Below are positions 44,274-54,363 of a stretch of DNA of 64,000 bases, in pieces (position 1 is the first letter of the stretch; each line of letters opens with the position of its first letter). Source of the DNA: Sporomusaceae bacterium. GTDB taxonomy: Bacteria; Bacillota; Negativicutes; UBA1444. The translations under genes and the position numbers were made by a program. The stretch lies in NCBI GenBank assembly GCA_018434355.1, contig JAHDPL010000003.1:1-64000 (forward strand), given 5' to 3'. A model generated the notes under the pieces. The model saw only the letters and a program-made list of their open reading frames with translations. It made no database searches and was not told the DNA's origin.

Positions 44274-46909
44274 CCTGCGTCACCTCCGGGTAGGGACTGC
44301 CAATACGCCAGCAGGCCAGGGTATTTGTCGAGCAACGCTTCCACCTGTTCGATGTCAAACTCATCAGCCCGTGCAGCCAACTCAAGGCCGTAGGCTTCCA
44401 CCGCGGTCGCTCCGGCAGCTTGGCCTAGTCGCGCGATTTTTCTCCCCCAGGCTTCAATGGCATCAATCAGGCCGGATTTTTTGACGGATTCCCATTCGCT
44501 CAGGCATTCGGTCGCCAGTTGCGGCAGGATCGATTGGAGTTGCTGCGCCAGTTCGCCTGTATCGACCGCCGCGCCGGCATGTACGGCTGCTTCTGTCGGC
44601 AGTGAAGCCACGGTTGGCAGAAAACGGGCCAGTTCGTTCACCAACTGCTCCGTTTTGACCGGTTTCGTCATATAACCGTCAAAGCCACTTTGTTGAATTC
44701 TCTGTTTCTCGTGGTCCATTACCGAGGCAGTCAGGGCAATGACCGGAATCGACCGCAACTCCGTATCGTCTTTCAGAATTCGGGTGGCTTCGTATCCGTC
44801 CAGCACCGGCATGCGGATGTCCATCAGTATCAGTGCCGGTTGGTGCTGTCGGGCCTTTTCCAGGGCATCTTCGCCGTTTTCGGCTTCCAGGATGCTGATG
44901 GGAGTTTCGAGAAACATTTCCCGCAGCAATTTGCGATTCATACTGACATCATCAACGACCAGGATCGTAGCAGGGGCGAAGGCTGCCTTCTTCGCGATAT
45001 CGGTTGTGCTGGCCTGCGGCTTTTCACTGGCGACTGCAACTGCGACATCATGCAGCGTCACCGAGAATTCGCTGCCTTTGCCCAGTACACTGCGCACCGA
45101 TATTTTGCCTCCCATCATTTCGACCAGTCGCTTGGTGATTGTCAGACCCAGGCCGGTTCCTCCATATTTTTTGGCGCTTTGGCCATCTTGCTGCCGAAAA
45201 GATTCGAAAATCTGATCGGTCGCGGTATCGGCGATTCCGACACCCGTATCTTCGACCACTATCGCCATATCGATCTTGCTGGAATCATTCTGTCGGGGGA
45301 CGCTGGTCACTGCTAATCGAATATAGCCGCTCTCTGTGAACTTAACGGCATTGCCGACAAGGTTGAACAAGATCTGCCGCACCCTGATTTCGTCCAGTGC
45401 CAAACTGGGAGGCAGGGTTGGATCGATTTCGACCAAAAAATCAAGATTTTTCTCGCTCATCTTCAGTGAAAAGACCTGAATGATCTCCTGAAAGATTTCC
45501 TGGGGATCAACGGGGCTTAAATGGATTTCCATGCGTCCGGCTTCGATTTTTGACAGGTCCAGGATGTCCTCGATCAGGCGTAGCAGACTTTGCCCACTGA
45601 CCCGGATTGCTTCCAGGTAACTCTTTGGCCGCGGTTCGTTGATCAATGGCTTTAGCAGTTCGGTATAGCCGAGGACCGCGTTCATCGGGGTGCGGATCTC
45701 ATGACTCATGTTGGCAAGGAACTCGCTTTTGGCTTTGGTGGCAGATTCGGCTTGTTCTTTGGCCAGCGTCAGTTCTTGATTGGCTTGCCGCAAATTGGCC
45801 GTGCGTTTTTGTATCTCGGCATCCAGATAGTCGCTCCAGGCCGTCAATTCGTTGCGGTACTTCACCAGGGAAGCACGCATGACCGCAAACGCTTCGCCGA
45901 GTTGACCGACTTCACGCGGTCCGCGGATTTCGGGTAGTTCCGACAGGTCTTCCGCAGCGATGCGCTGGGCTGCCAGCGTCAGCTGCTGTACAGGGTTAAT
46001 CAGGCGACCGGCAAAGTAATTGGCAGTGAAGGCAGCCAACAGAACCGACACAAGGATAATCAGCAACAAAGTTCCGAGGCCGGCCCTCTGAACGGCCAAC
46101 ACCTCGGCCATTGGCTGGTACACAATTACGCTCCAGCGATACTTGTCGACGCTCGCAAAGGTGGCCAAGGCAGGCTCGCCCCGTACGGTCGGCGTTTCCA
46201 GCTGACCGCTGCTGCTGGATTTTACGATTGACAACAGTGCCGGGGAAAGCGGAGTGCGATTCGCAGGCTCATCGTCTTTTCGGCTGGAAATAATCGGCGC
46301 GCCCTGGTTGTCGACAATCAGGACGTAGCCGTTTTGGCCGACATTGATTTTTTTGACGATATCGGCGGCCCGGCCAAGGTCCAGATTGGCGGCCAAGACG
46401 CCGACCACCTTATCGTTAACGCTGCGAATCGGCAGCGAAATAGTGAGACGAGGCCCGCGCCTCGTCTCATAGACGTCACTAATATAGGTCGCGCCGCTTA
46501 ACGCATTGCGGAAATATTCCCGCTCGGCATGGCTGAATCGCCGGTCGCTGGGGATTTCCCGGGCGAATTGAATGCCGGAGGCATCCATGGCGAACAGGCT
46601 CTCAAAGCGGGAGTTTGTTTTTGCGGTGGCAATCAGCAGATTTTGCACAGGAAGCGGGTCCAACGTTTTTGTGGCAGGGAATTCACTGATCGCATTCAGC
46701 AACTCACAGGTATCATCAAGATACAATTCCAGTTGGTTGGCCAACTGGCGTGAGATTTGCACATTGCCTTCAATCAGTTTCGTCCGAGCCGTAGCCGTGC
46801 TCAGCAGCATACTTGTCAAACCGGCAATCAACGCTGGCAGCAGAGAAAATAGGATAAGCAACGATATCAGGCTGAACTTCAGGCTTTTTCCTGCGAACAA
46901 ACTGTTCAC
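44270..46909 (-). CDS. Hybrid sensor histidine kinase
   Basis: An 879-aa kinase. TM helices at about 12-36 and 278-300 bound a dCache sensor domain. HAMP (about 300-355), coiled coil, HisKA with [11 protein letters not shown], and HATPase with [15 protein letters not shown] and GGTGLGL follow. A receiver (about 645-765; D in [10 protein letters not shown]) and a helical tail (about 785-879) end it; no clear histidine phosphotransfer motif is seen in the tail. The start is GTG with GGGGCG upstream. It likely phosphorylates the HD regulator with which it overlaps. Confidence 0.93.
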   Translation of the reverse strand: MNSLFAGKSLKFSLISLLILFSLLPALIAGLTSMLLSTATARTKLIEGNVQISRQLANQLELYLDDTCELLNAISEFPATKTLDPLPVQNLLIATAKTNSRFESLFAMDASGIQFAREIPSDRRFSHAEREYFRNALSGATYISDVYETRRGPRLTISLPIRSVNDKVVGVLAANLDLGRAADIVKKINVGQNGYVLIVDNQGAPIISSRKDDEPANRTPLSPALLSIVKSSSSGQLETPTVRGEPALATFASVDKYRWSVIVYQPMAEVLAVQRAGLGTLLLIILVSVLLAAFTANYFAGRLINPVQQLTLAAQRIAAEDLSELPEIRGPREVGQLGEAFAVMRASLVKYRNELTAWSDYLDAEIQKRTANLRQANQELTLAKEQAESATKAKSEFLANMSHEIRTPMNAVLGYTELLKPLINEPRPKSYLEAIRVSGQSLLRLIEDILDLSKIEAGRMEIHLSPVDPQEIFQEIIQVFSLKMSEKNLDFLVEIDPTLPPSLALDEIRVRQILFNLVGNAVKFTESGYIRLAVTSVPRQNDSSKIDMAIVVEDTGVGIADTATDQIFESFRQQDGQSAKKYGGTGLGLTITKRLVEMMGGKISVRSVLGKGSEFSVTLHDVAVAVASEKPQASTTDIAKKAAFAPATILVVDDVSMNRKLLREMFLETPISILEAENGEDALEKARQHQPALILMDIRMPVLDGYEATRILKDDTELRSIPVIALTASVMDHEKQRIQQSGFDGYMTKPVKTEQLVNELARFLPTVASLPTEAAVHAGAAVDTGELAQQLQSILPQLATECLSEWESVKKSGLIDAIEAWGRKIARLGQAAGATAVEAYGLELAARADEFDIEQVEALLDKYPGLLAYWQSLPGGDAG

Positions 46910-46919
46910 GCCCCATTAG

Positions 46920-47351
46920 TTATTGTAGCGTGGGCACATAGGTCTTGAAGATATAGTTCCAGACCAGTTCGTTGATTGAGTCCGGTGCGACCCGCTGCGT
47001 TTCGCAGGCGAAGGTGTTGCGCATACGAGAACCATCGCTGAAGACATACCAGATTTCTTTGACGCAATACTGCTTGTTTTTGCGGTACTGGGTAAAATAG
47101 AGCATTTCCGGAACTTCTTTGTGATGCACCATTCGCGGCGGCGAGTAGGTCCATTTTTCCCAGATTTCAAATTTGTCAAGTGAAGTGAACAGCGACTGGA
47201 CTTCCTGTAAGGAGGCTTTGTCGATGTAACCGGTGATGACGCCGCCTTCATTCACTTGCCCCAATTTGGTCCAGCTGGCTGCTTCACAACTGCCGCCAAG
47301 CAGTAGGAGGATCAATAAAAAGGCTATCCGGGCTGGCTTTGTCCATGGCAT
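46920..47351 (-). CDS. Small exported protein or lipoprotein, unknown
   Basis: A 143-aa protein with a signal peptide; the LLGGSC stretch (C22) is a possible lipobox. The mature part is rich in aromatic residues (W, Y) with two further cysteines. It resembles short secreted proteins of the surface-adhesin E-like kind, but I do not recognise a defined function. It ends 11 bp before the hybrid kinase start, so the pair may be a sensor and its extracytoplasmic partner. Confidence 0.75.
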   Translation of the reverse strand: MPWTKPARIAFLLILLLLGGSCEAASWTKLGQVNEGGVITGYIDKASLQEVQSLFTSLDKFEIWEKWTYSPPRMVHHKEVPEMLYFTQYRKNKQYCVKEIWYVFSDGSRMRNTFACETQRVAPDSINELVWNYIFKTYVPTLQ

Positions 47352-47363
47352 ATGTTTTCCCCC

Positions 47364-47966
47364 TCAGTCAATCGGCTTGACCCTTCCCATGATTGCCAGG
47401 AGCTGCAGTACTGCACGGTCAACTTCGCCGGTGTTTTTCACGACATGGTCGGCGATTTGCCAGTTGTCATATTCGCCATTGGCCTCGGCGTAATCGATCC
47501 GGGCTTTGACATCTTCCAGCTTTTCACCGTTCATCATGAACCGACTGAAGATCGTTTCCTTGTCAACCAGAATGAAAATCGACTCCAGCCGGTCGCCAAT
47601 CAATTTCTTCAACTGTTCGAAGCCGCCACGGTCGATATCGACGGTGCTGGCAGGATACTGGTTCAGTTTTTGCGTGACTTCTTCCTTGGTCATGCCGAAA
47701 AGGTAGCCTTTATAACTGACCCGTTCGAACGGACGGGCCTGGGAAAACTGTTCGCCGTTGACGAAATAATAATCCACGCCGTGCTGTTCGCCGGCTTTTG
47801 GCGGGCGCGTGGTGTGGCTGACCAGCATCGGAATGCCATGTTTGCGCAGCTCTTTTACCAGCGCAGACTTGCCGGATCCGGCCGGGCCGATCAATGCGAA
47901 AATCTTGTTGATAGGAACCCCCTCCTTGCTTCGTCGGGTCTTGATATTGGCGCAGGATTTTGTCAT
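47364..47966 (-). CDS. Guanylate kinase-like P-loop protein, start uncertain
   Basis: A P-loop nucleotide kinase-like protein. The Walker A GPAGSGKSAL and the SHTTRPPKAGEQHGVDYYFV segment match the guanylate kinase fold. The total is close to the usual 180-200 aa. Start choice is odd. The ATG used here (47966) has no ribosome site, whereas a strong AAGGAGGGGG lies inside the frame and places an ATC at 47912 eight nt downstream. Starting there gives 182 aa beginning just before IFALIGPAG, exactly where family members begin. Divergence from standard guanylate kinases suggests a paralogue whose substrate is not certain. Confidence 0.75.
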   Translation of the reverse strand: MTKSCANIKTRRSKEGVPINKIFALIGPAGSGKSALVKELRKHGIPMLVSHTTRPPKAGEQHGVDYYFVNGEQFSQARPFERVSYKGYLFGMTKEEVTQKLNQYPASTVDIDRGGFEQLKKLIGDRLESIFILVDKETIFSRFMMNGEKLEDVKARIDYAEANGEYDNWQIADHVVKNTGEVDRAVLQLLAIMGRVKPID

Positions 47967-48119
47967 TGGACGTGGAATAGGATTACAGAATCCGCTATAA
48001 AATAATCTTTCGTTTGACAAGGGAATTTCTCCTGCCGGTAGGCGGAGAATTGTTTGAGGAATTAGCGGTTTGCCAGAAAAAGCGGGGTGTGAAGGATAAT
48101 CAAATTATTCGTCAGACAA

Positions 48120-48716
48120 ATGGAGTGCTTGCAAATAGCTGCGGAAACCGGGGCAGAACCCTGTTATGGTTGCAATCAGGAGTGGTACGGCACCGATTGG
48201 CAGCGGCGGGCCGGCTGTGGCCCGACAGTGGCGGCGACGCTTTATTACTACCTGTTTCGACCGGATAACCGCTGCTTTAATCAGGCGGAATGGTTAGCCA
48301 GAATGGAAGAGGTCTGGCAGTATGTGACGCCAACCGAACGAGGCATGCCGACAACCAGGCTGTTTTTGGAATCGGTGCTGTCCTATGCGGCGGCAAAGCA
48401 GCAAAAAATAGGCCATGCCTGCTGCGACGTGACGGAAGAAAAAGCCGACAGGCCGATGTTGACCGAGGTCCTCGACTTTTTGCGCAGCGGGCTGACCCAG
48501 GATGCACCGATTGCCTTTTTGAACCTCTGCAACGGCGCGGAGACAAACCTGCACCGCTGGCACTGGGTGACGGTGGTCGGCATGGAATTTGCCGCTGACG
48601 GATCGCAGGCATTGCTGAACACGCTGGATGAAGGAAAAATGAAAACCGTCGATCTGGCCTGCTGGCTCGATACGACGGCTCTCGGCGGCGGTTTTGTCTA
48701 TTTCTGGCCAAACTGA
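48120..48716 (+). CDS. C39-like cysteine-peptidase-fold protein, unknown
   Basis: A 198-aa protein. A GCGPT motif near residue 33 and HRWHWVTVVG near residue 147 look like the catalytic Cys and His regions of a papain/C39-like fold, and the length fits. No signal peptide is visible, so it is probably cytoplasmic. The function is unknown. The ribosome site is weak. It converges with the giant activase gene 8 bp away; the two are on opposite strands. Confidence 0.7.
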   Translation: MECLQIAAETGAEPCYGCNQEWYGTDWQRRAGCGPTVAATLYYYLFRPDNRCFNQAEWLARMEEVWQYVTPTERGMPTTRLFLESVLSYAAAKQQKIGHACCDVTEEKADRPMLTEVLDFLRSGLTQDAPIAFLNLCNGAETNLHRWHWVTVVGMEFAADGSQALLNTLDEGKMKTVDLACWLDTTALGGGFVYFWPN

Positions 48717-48724
48717 AGCGGCGG

Positions 48725-51700
48725 CTAGCTGGGCTGCGGCAGGTTTTCCGCGGCAACAGCAAGCATCAGTTTGATCCGGTTGAGCTGATTCACTTCACTG
48801 GCGCCGGGATCGTAGTCGATCGGCACGATATTGGCATCGGGATAGCAGCGGCGCAGTTCGCCCAATACGCCTTTGCCGGTGATGTGGTTGGGCAGGCAGG
48901 CGAAAGGCTGCATGCAGATGATATTCGTGGCGCCGGATTCGATCAGTTCGACCATTTCCGCTGTCAATAACCAACCTTCCCCGGCGAGATTGCCGAGGGA
49001 AATGTGCCTGGCGGCCAGCCCGGCCAGCTGGTCGATTGTCAGCGGCGGGGCAAAGCGCCGGCTGTTTGCCAGCGCCTGACGCAGCGGTCGGCGATAGAAC
49101 TCGGCAAGTTTGATGAACAGGGCGCCCTTCCATTTGGCGAATAAGGACGCGGCCAGCAAATCGTGTTCGATTTTGCCGTCATAGGCGCAGTAGAGAAAGA
49201 AGTCCATCAGATCGGGGACGACGACTTCCGCCCCTTCAGCTTCCAACAACTCGATGAGGCGGTTGTTGGCCACCGGATGATATTTGACCAGGATTTCTCC
49301 CACCAGTCCGACTCGCGGCTTGCGGCGGTCAAAAATCGGCAACTGATCAAATTCGCGGACCATCGCCCGCACATTCTCGCTGAAGCCGCTGTCGCCGCCT
49401 ACGGCCATGTCGTGGCAACATTTGGCCGACCATCTGTCATACAGCGCCTGCGCTGCGCCGCTCTGCTCTTCGTAGGGACGGACCCGGTACAATAGCCGCA
49501 TCAGCAGATCGCCATACAGTGTGCCGACAATCAGATTGCGTAGTAACGACAAGCGTCCGCGGAGGTTTGCCGGGTTGCTCTGGCCGAACACCAAGACCGG
49601 AACCTCGGGGAAACCTGCGTCTGCCAGCGCTTTGCGAGCCATGGCGGCATAGTTGCTGGCGCGGCAACAGCCGCCGGTCTGTGAAAGCATCACGGAAGTG
49701 CGGTCAAGCGGGTACTGGCCCGACTGCAAAGACTGCAGCAGCTGGCCAATCGCCAGGATAGCAGGGTAACAGGCGTCATTGTTAACGTATTTCAAGCCTT
49801 CGTCGATGGCCTGCCGGTCAGGCAGCGGCGGCACAGCCAATTGCAAGCCGATTTGCCGGAATGCGGCCGACAGGAACTGGAAATGGACCGGCGATAGCTG
49901 AGGAACCAACAGTGTGCGCCCCGGCAGCAAGGCCGGCTGAGCGCGGCGAGCAGAGCGAACCGGCCGCTGGCTGCGCGGAATCGCCGGCGGAACTTGCCGT
50001 TCGTTGCGGGTGGCTAGCAGCGAGCGAAGCCGGATGCGGGCGGCGCCGAGATTGCTGATTTCATCGAGCTTGATCGCGGTATAGATTTTTTGCTTGGTTT
50101 CGAGGATTTCCTTGACTTGGTCGATTGTGACAGCGTCCAGGCCGCAACCGAATGAATTGATCTGGATGAATTCGAGGTTAGGTTCGCTGGCGCAATAATC
50201 GGCGGCCGCATACAGCCGGGAATGGTACACCCACTGGTCGACCACGCGCAATGGGCGCTCGACTTCGCCGAGCTGGCAGATCGAATCCTCCGACAGGATG
50301 ACAAGGCCCTGCGCCTGAATCAGTTCCGGCAGCCCGTGGTTGATTTCCGGGTCAAGGTGGTAAGGGCGGCCCGCCAATATGACGCCAACGCCGCCGCTAA
50401 GCCGCAGATGCGCAAGCGCCGCCTGACCGGCCTGCCGGACATCCGCCTTGTAACGGTCCAGCTCGGCATAGGCGGCATCGACGGCATCTGTCATCTCCTG
50501 CCGCGATATCCGCTCGGCAGCAAGCTCCTGCAGCAGTCTGTCGATCAGCGGCGCACGATGCGGCAGTGGCAGAAATGGATGATAAAACGTCACCGCCGGA
50601 TTGCGCAGCCCGTCCATATTGGTTTTGACTGTGTCCGGGTAGGAAGTGACGACCGGACAGTTGTAACAATTGTCCGCTTGCGACTGTTCCTGCCGGTTGT
50701 AAGGAATACTGGGGAAGAAAATCTTGGTCACGCCGCGCTGCAGCAAGTCTGCGATATGCCCGTGCACCAGCTTGGCCGGATAGCAGATCGAGTCGGACGG
50801 GATCGAATCCATGCCTTGCTCATACAGACGGCGGGAAGACGGGGCAGACAAAACAACGCGATAGCCCAACCGGCTAAAAAACGTGAACCAGAAAGGGTAG
50901 TCCTCATACATGTTAAGCACACGTGGCAACCCGACCACGCCGCGCCGGGCGGCGGTTTCGTCCAGCGGTTCGTATTGGAACAACCGCTGCAATTTATAGG
51001 CGTAGAGGTTCGGTAATGGCTCTGTTGCCTGAACCTTGCCGATACCTCGTTCGCAGCGATTGCCGGAATGGAACGTTTTGCCGTTGGAAAACCGTTGCGT
51101 GCTGATCAGGCACTGGTTGCCGCAGGATTTGCAGCGGTGGCTGCTGCTCTGCGCCGTGAATTTGTCCAGCGCGGCCGCAGTGATCAACGAACTATTCTTA
51201 CCGTCGACCGTCCTGTCGCGGGCGATCAGCGCCGCGCCGAACGCTCCCATCAGTCCGGCGATATCCGGCCGGATCACCGAGCGCCCCAAAATCTGTTCGG
51301 TGGCTCGCAAAACTGAATCGTTGTAAAATGTGCCGCCCTGAACAACGATAGTGTCACCGAGTTCGGCAGCGGTTTTCAAGCGAATTACCTTAAACAACGC
51401 ATTTTTTACGATCGAAACCGAGATGCCCGCTGAGATGTCGCTGACGGAAGAGCCTTCCTTTTGGGCCTGCTTAACTTTGGAGTTCATAAAGACGGTGCAG
51501 CGGGTGCCCAGATTGACAGGCTGTTTCGCCTGCAGGCCGAGCCGGGCGAATTCGGCGACGTTCATGCCCAGGGCATGGGCAAAGGTTTCGATAAACGAAC
51601 CGCAACCGGAAGAGCAGGCTTCGTTGAGCACGATGGAATCAATTACGCCATTTTTGACGCAGAAGCTTTTCATGTCCTGACCGCCGATGTCCAGCACCGC

Positions 51701-52948
51701 AGTGACGGACGGAGCAAAATGCCTGGCCGCCTTCAGGTGGGCCATCGTTTCGACTTCACCGCTGTCCACGTCTAAAGCGGCCCTGATATAGTGTTCCCCG
51801 TAACCGGTGACTGCCGAACCGGCAATGCGAATCGGGTCCGGCAACTGTGCATACAGCTGTTTCAGGGCAGCGATAACGGTATCAAGCGGATTGCCCTGAT
51901 TGCTGCCGTAGTGGGAATACAGCAGGCGGCCTTGGCTATCGGTCAGTGCCAGTTTGGTGGTGGTTGATCCGGCGTCAATGCCGAGGAAAGCGTCACCGGC
52001 ATAGGTTGCCAAATCGCCGCGCGCGACGCGGCTGGCCTGATGCCGCAGGGAAAATGCGTTAAGTTCGTCCGCATCCTGAAACAACGGTTTGAGAGGCTCT
52101 TCGCGATCCTGACGGGAATCCGTCAACTGAGGGAATGCCTTTCTGCGCAAGTTTTCGTAGGGGACCGGCTCGGATTGCAGCGCCATGGCGGCGCCGATGG
52201 CAACGAAATAGGGGGCGCAGTCCGGGGTCAGCACCTGATCGGGCGCTAAATGCAGAGTTTCAATAAACCGGCGGCGCAGCTCCGACAAAAAATGCAGCGG
52301 CCCGCCAAGCATCGCGACTTTTCCGTTGATTGGCCTTCCCTGGGCTAGACCGCCGATTGTCTGATTGACAACTGCCTGCAGGATCGATGCGGCAATGTCT
52401 GCTTTGGCGGCCCCCTCGTTCAGCAGTGCCTGAACGTCCGTTTTGGCGAACACGCCGCAGCGGGAGGCGATGGGATGAATCGTTTTGTAGCCTTTGGCCA
52501 ACTCATTCAATCCCTGCGGGTCGGTATTCAGCAGCCCCGCCATGTGATCGATGAAGGCGCCGGTTCCGCCTGCGCAGATTCCGTTCATCCGTTGCTCGAC
52601 CGTGCCTTTGAAATAGGTGATTTTTGCATCTTCGCCGCCCAACTCGATCGCGGTATCGGCAAAGGGCATGATGTTGCGAATCGCCGTGGATGCGGCGATG
52701 ACCTCCTGAACAAACGGCAGCCCCAGCGACTGGGACAGGCCGATGCCAGCCGATCCGGTCAACATGACCGACATCAGCTTTTGTTTCAGCACCCGGTGCG
52801 CTTTTCCGACGACACTTTGCAACGCTGCCGTGATGTCGGAAAAATGTCGCGCGTATTGTTGGAACACAATGCTGCTGTGTTCGTCAAGAACCACCAGTTT
52901 GATGGTGGTAGATCCGATATCGATGCCAACCCGTAGACTTCCAGCCAT
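48725..52948 (-). CDS. Fused 2-hydroxyacyl-CoA dehydratase activase (double BcrAD/BadFG plus DUF2229 and HgdB-like parts)
   Basis: A 1407-aa protein. Two actin-fold BcrAD/BadFG ATPase modules (about 5-255 and 320-575) carry DIGSTTIKL/DAGSTTTKL phosphate loops and cluster-binding cysteines in ICAGGTGAF and ACSSGCGSF. A DUF2229 region (about 680-900) and a C-terminal HgdB-like region follow, with many cysteines, for example SQTGGCCRASNYAA. Members of this family use ATP to inject electrons into partner enzymes via a 4Fe-4S cluster. The large fused type is common in Firmicutes with unknown partner. ATG 52948 is preferred; AGGAG lies upstream. No dehydratase subunits are nearby. Confidence 0.9.
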   Translation of the reverse strand: MAGSLRVGIDIGSTTIKLVVLDEHSSIVFQQYARHFSDITAALQSVVGKAHRVLKQKLMSVMLTGSAGIGLSQSLGLPFVQEVIAASTAIRNIMPFADTAIELGGEDAKITYFKGTVEQRMNGICAGGTGAFIDHMAGLLNTDPQGLNELAKGYKTIHPIASRCGVFAKTDVQALLNEGAAKADIAASILQAVVNQTIGGLAQGRPINGKVAMLGGPLHFLSELRRRFIETLHLAPDQVLTPDCAPYFVAIGAAMALQSEPVPYENLRRKAFPQLTDSRQDREEPLKPLFQDADELNAFSLRHQASRVARGDLATYAGDAFLGIDAGSTTTKLALTDSQGRLLYSHYGSNQGNPLDTVIAALKQLYAQLPDPIRIAGSAVTGYGEHYIRAALDVDSGEVETMAHLKAARHFAPSVTAVLDIGGQDMKSFCVKNGVIDSIVLNEACSSGCGSFIETFAHALGMNVAEFARLGLQAKQPVNLGTRCTVFMNSKVKQAQKEGSSVSDISAGISVSIVKNALFKVIRLKTAAELGDTIVVQGGTFYNDSVLRATEQILGRSVIRPDIAGLMGAFGAALIARDRTVDGKNSSLITAAALDKFTAQSSSHRCKSCGNQCLISTQRFSNGKTFHSGNRCERGIGKVQATEPLPNLYAYKLQRLFQYEPLDETAARRGVVGLPRVLNMYEDYPFWFTFFSRLGYRVVLSAPSSRRLYEQGMDSIPSDSICYPAKLVHGHIADLLQRGVTKIFFPSIPYNRQEQSQADNCYNCPVVTSYPDTVKTNMDGLRNPAVTFYHPFLPLPHRAPLIDRLLQELAAERISRQEMTDAVDAAYAELDRYKADVRQAGQAALAHLRLSGGVGVILAGRPYHLDPEINHGLPELIQAQGLVILSEDSICQLGEVERPLRVVDQWVYHSRLYAAADYCASEPNLEFIQINSFGCGLDAVTIDQVKEILETKQKIYTAIKLDEISNLGAARIRLRSLLATRNERQVPPAIPRSQRPVRSARRAQPALLPGRTLLVPQLSPVHFQFLSAAFRQIGLQLAVPPLPDRQAIDEGLKYVNNDACYPAILAIGQLLQSLQSGQYPLDRTSVMLSQTGGCCRASNYAAMARKALADAGFPEVPVLVFGQSNPANLRGRLSLLRNLIVGTLYGDLLMRLLYRVRPYEEQSGAAQALYDRWSAKCCHDMAVGGDSGFSENVRAMVREFDQLPIFDRRKPRVGLVGEILVKYHPVANNRLIELLEAEGAEVVVPDLMDFFLYCAYDGKIEHDLLAASLFAKWKGALFIKLAEFYRRPLRQALANSRRFAPPLTIDQLAGLAARHISLGNLAGEGWLLTAEMVELIESGATNIICMQPFACLPNHITGKGVLGELRRCYPDANIVPIDYDPGASEVNQLNRIKLMLAVAAENLPQPS

Positions 52949-53083
52949 TGCCTGTCGCACGCTCCTGTTTTTGTCTCGGCCTAATACAACAAATAGTTGC
53001 ATTTACCCCATACTACAGGATTTATGGCTGGTTTTTTGATTTTGAAATTATTTAAACAATAGGGGAAGCGGGAGGATGTAAAA

Positions 53084-54361
53084 ATGTTGCTGCGAAACAT
53101 CAGATTGGCAGATCGGCAAGGCCTGTGGCAGATTGCGATGCAAGACGGCCTGATTGCCCGGATCGAACCGGAAACACGCAGTGGATTTGAAGGGCAGGTG
53201 CTGGACGGAGCAGGCGGCTTGGCTTTGCCACCTTTCGTGGAGCCGCATATCCATCTTGATACCGCGCTGACGGCCGGCGAACCGGCCTGGAACCTGAGCG
53301 GAACTCTGTTCGAAGGAATCGAAAGATGGTCACAGCGAAAGCAAACGCTATCGATTTCCGATGTCAAGGACAGGGCGATTACTGCGCTCAGATGGCAAGT
53401 TGCGCAGGGAATACAACACGTACGGACCCATGTCGACGTAACGGACCCGCAGTTGGTGGCGCTAAAGGCGATGCTGGAGGTCCGCAGCGAAATCGCACCG
53501 CTGGTTGATCTGCAAATTGTCGCATTTCCCCAGGAGGGAATCAAATCCTATCCCAGCGGGCTTGAACTGCTGGAGGAAGCGCTGAAAATGGGCGCCGACG
53601 TAGTAGGCGGAATTCCCCATTTCGAATTTACCCGAGAATATGGCGTGGAGTCGATTCAAGCTGTGTTTGACCTGGCCGAAAAATATGACCGTCTCATTGA
53701 TATTCATTGCGATGAAATCGATGATGATCAGTCGCGATTCGTTGAAGTCGTCGCGGCGGAAGCCTGGCGTCGCCGATTGGGCGCAAAGGTTACCGCCAGC
53801 CATACCACGGCGATGCACTCTTACAACAACGCCTATGCTGACAAGCTATTCCGCTTGATTAAACTCTCAGGGATCAGTTTTGTTGCCAATCCCTTGGTCA
53901 ATATCCATTTGCAGGGGCGATACGATACCTACCCCAAACGTCGCGGCGTGACCCGCGTAAAAGAAATGCTGGCGCAAGGCATCAATGTCTGTTTCGGACA
54001 TGACGATATTTTCGACCCCTGGTATCCGCTGGGGACCGGCAACATGCTGCAAGTGCTGCACATGGGGCTGCATGTCTGCCAAATCATGGGCTATGAGCAA
54101 ATACGACAGTCACTCGACCTGATCACGACCAACAGCGCCCGCGCGCTCGGCATAGCGGAACGTTACGGCATCATGACAGGCAAGCCCGCCAATCTGATCG
54201 TGCTGGCGGCGGCGGATGGCTACGATGCGGTTCGGCGGCAAACTCCGGTGCGGTTTTCGATTCGACGCGGGAATCTGATTGCTGAGACTAGGCCGAGTGA
54301 AACGCTGATTTATCAGGCGGGAACAGCGCTGCAAGTCGATTTTCAAAAGCCAACGGCATAA
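53084..54361 (+). CDS. codA: Cytosine deaminase
   Basis: A 425-aa amidohydrolase-superfamily enzyme that deaminates cytosine to uracil. Metal ligands are seen in PHIHLD near residue 65, IHCDE near 205, SHTTAMHSY near 245 and [11 protein letters not shown] near 305, the last being typical of CodA. GGGGAAGCGGGAGG precedes the ATG. No cytosine permease lies next to it. It converges on the methyltransferase gene with 2 bp between stops. Confidence 0.92.
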   Translation: MLLRNIRLADRQGLWQIAMQDGLIARIEPETRSGFEGQVLDGAGGLALPPFVEPHIHLDTALTAGEPAWNLSGTLFEGIERWSQRKQTLSISDVKDRAITALRWQVAQGIQHVRTHVDVTDPQLVALKAMLEVRSEIAPLVDLQIVAFPQEGIKSYPSGLELLEEALKMGADVVGGIPHFEFTREYGVESIQAVFDLAEKYDRLIDIHCDEIDDDQSRFVEVVAAEAWRRRLGAKVTASHTTAMHSYNNAYADKLFRLIKLSGISFVANPLVNIHLQGRYDTYPKRRGVTRVKEMLAQGINVCFGHDDIFDPWYPLGTGNMLQVLHMGLHVCQIMGYEQIRQSLDLITTNSARALGIAERYGIMTGKPANLIVLAAADGYDAVRRQTPVRFSIRRGNLIAETRPSETLIYQAGTALQVDFQKPTA

Positions 54362-54363
54362 TA

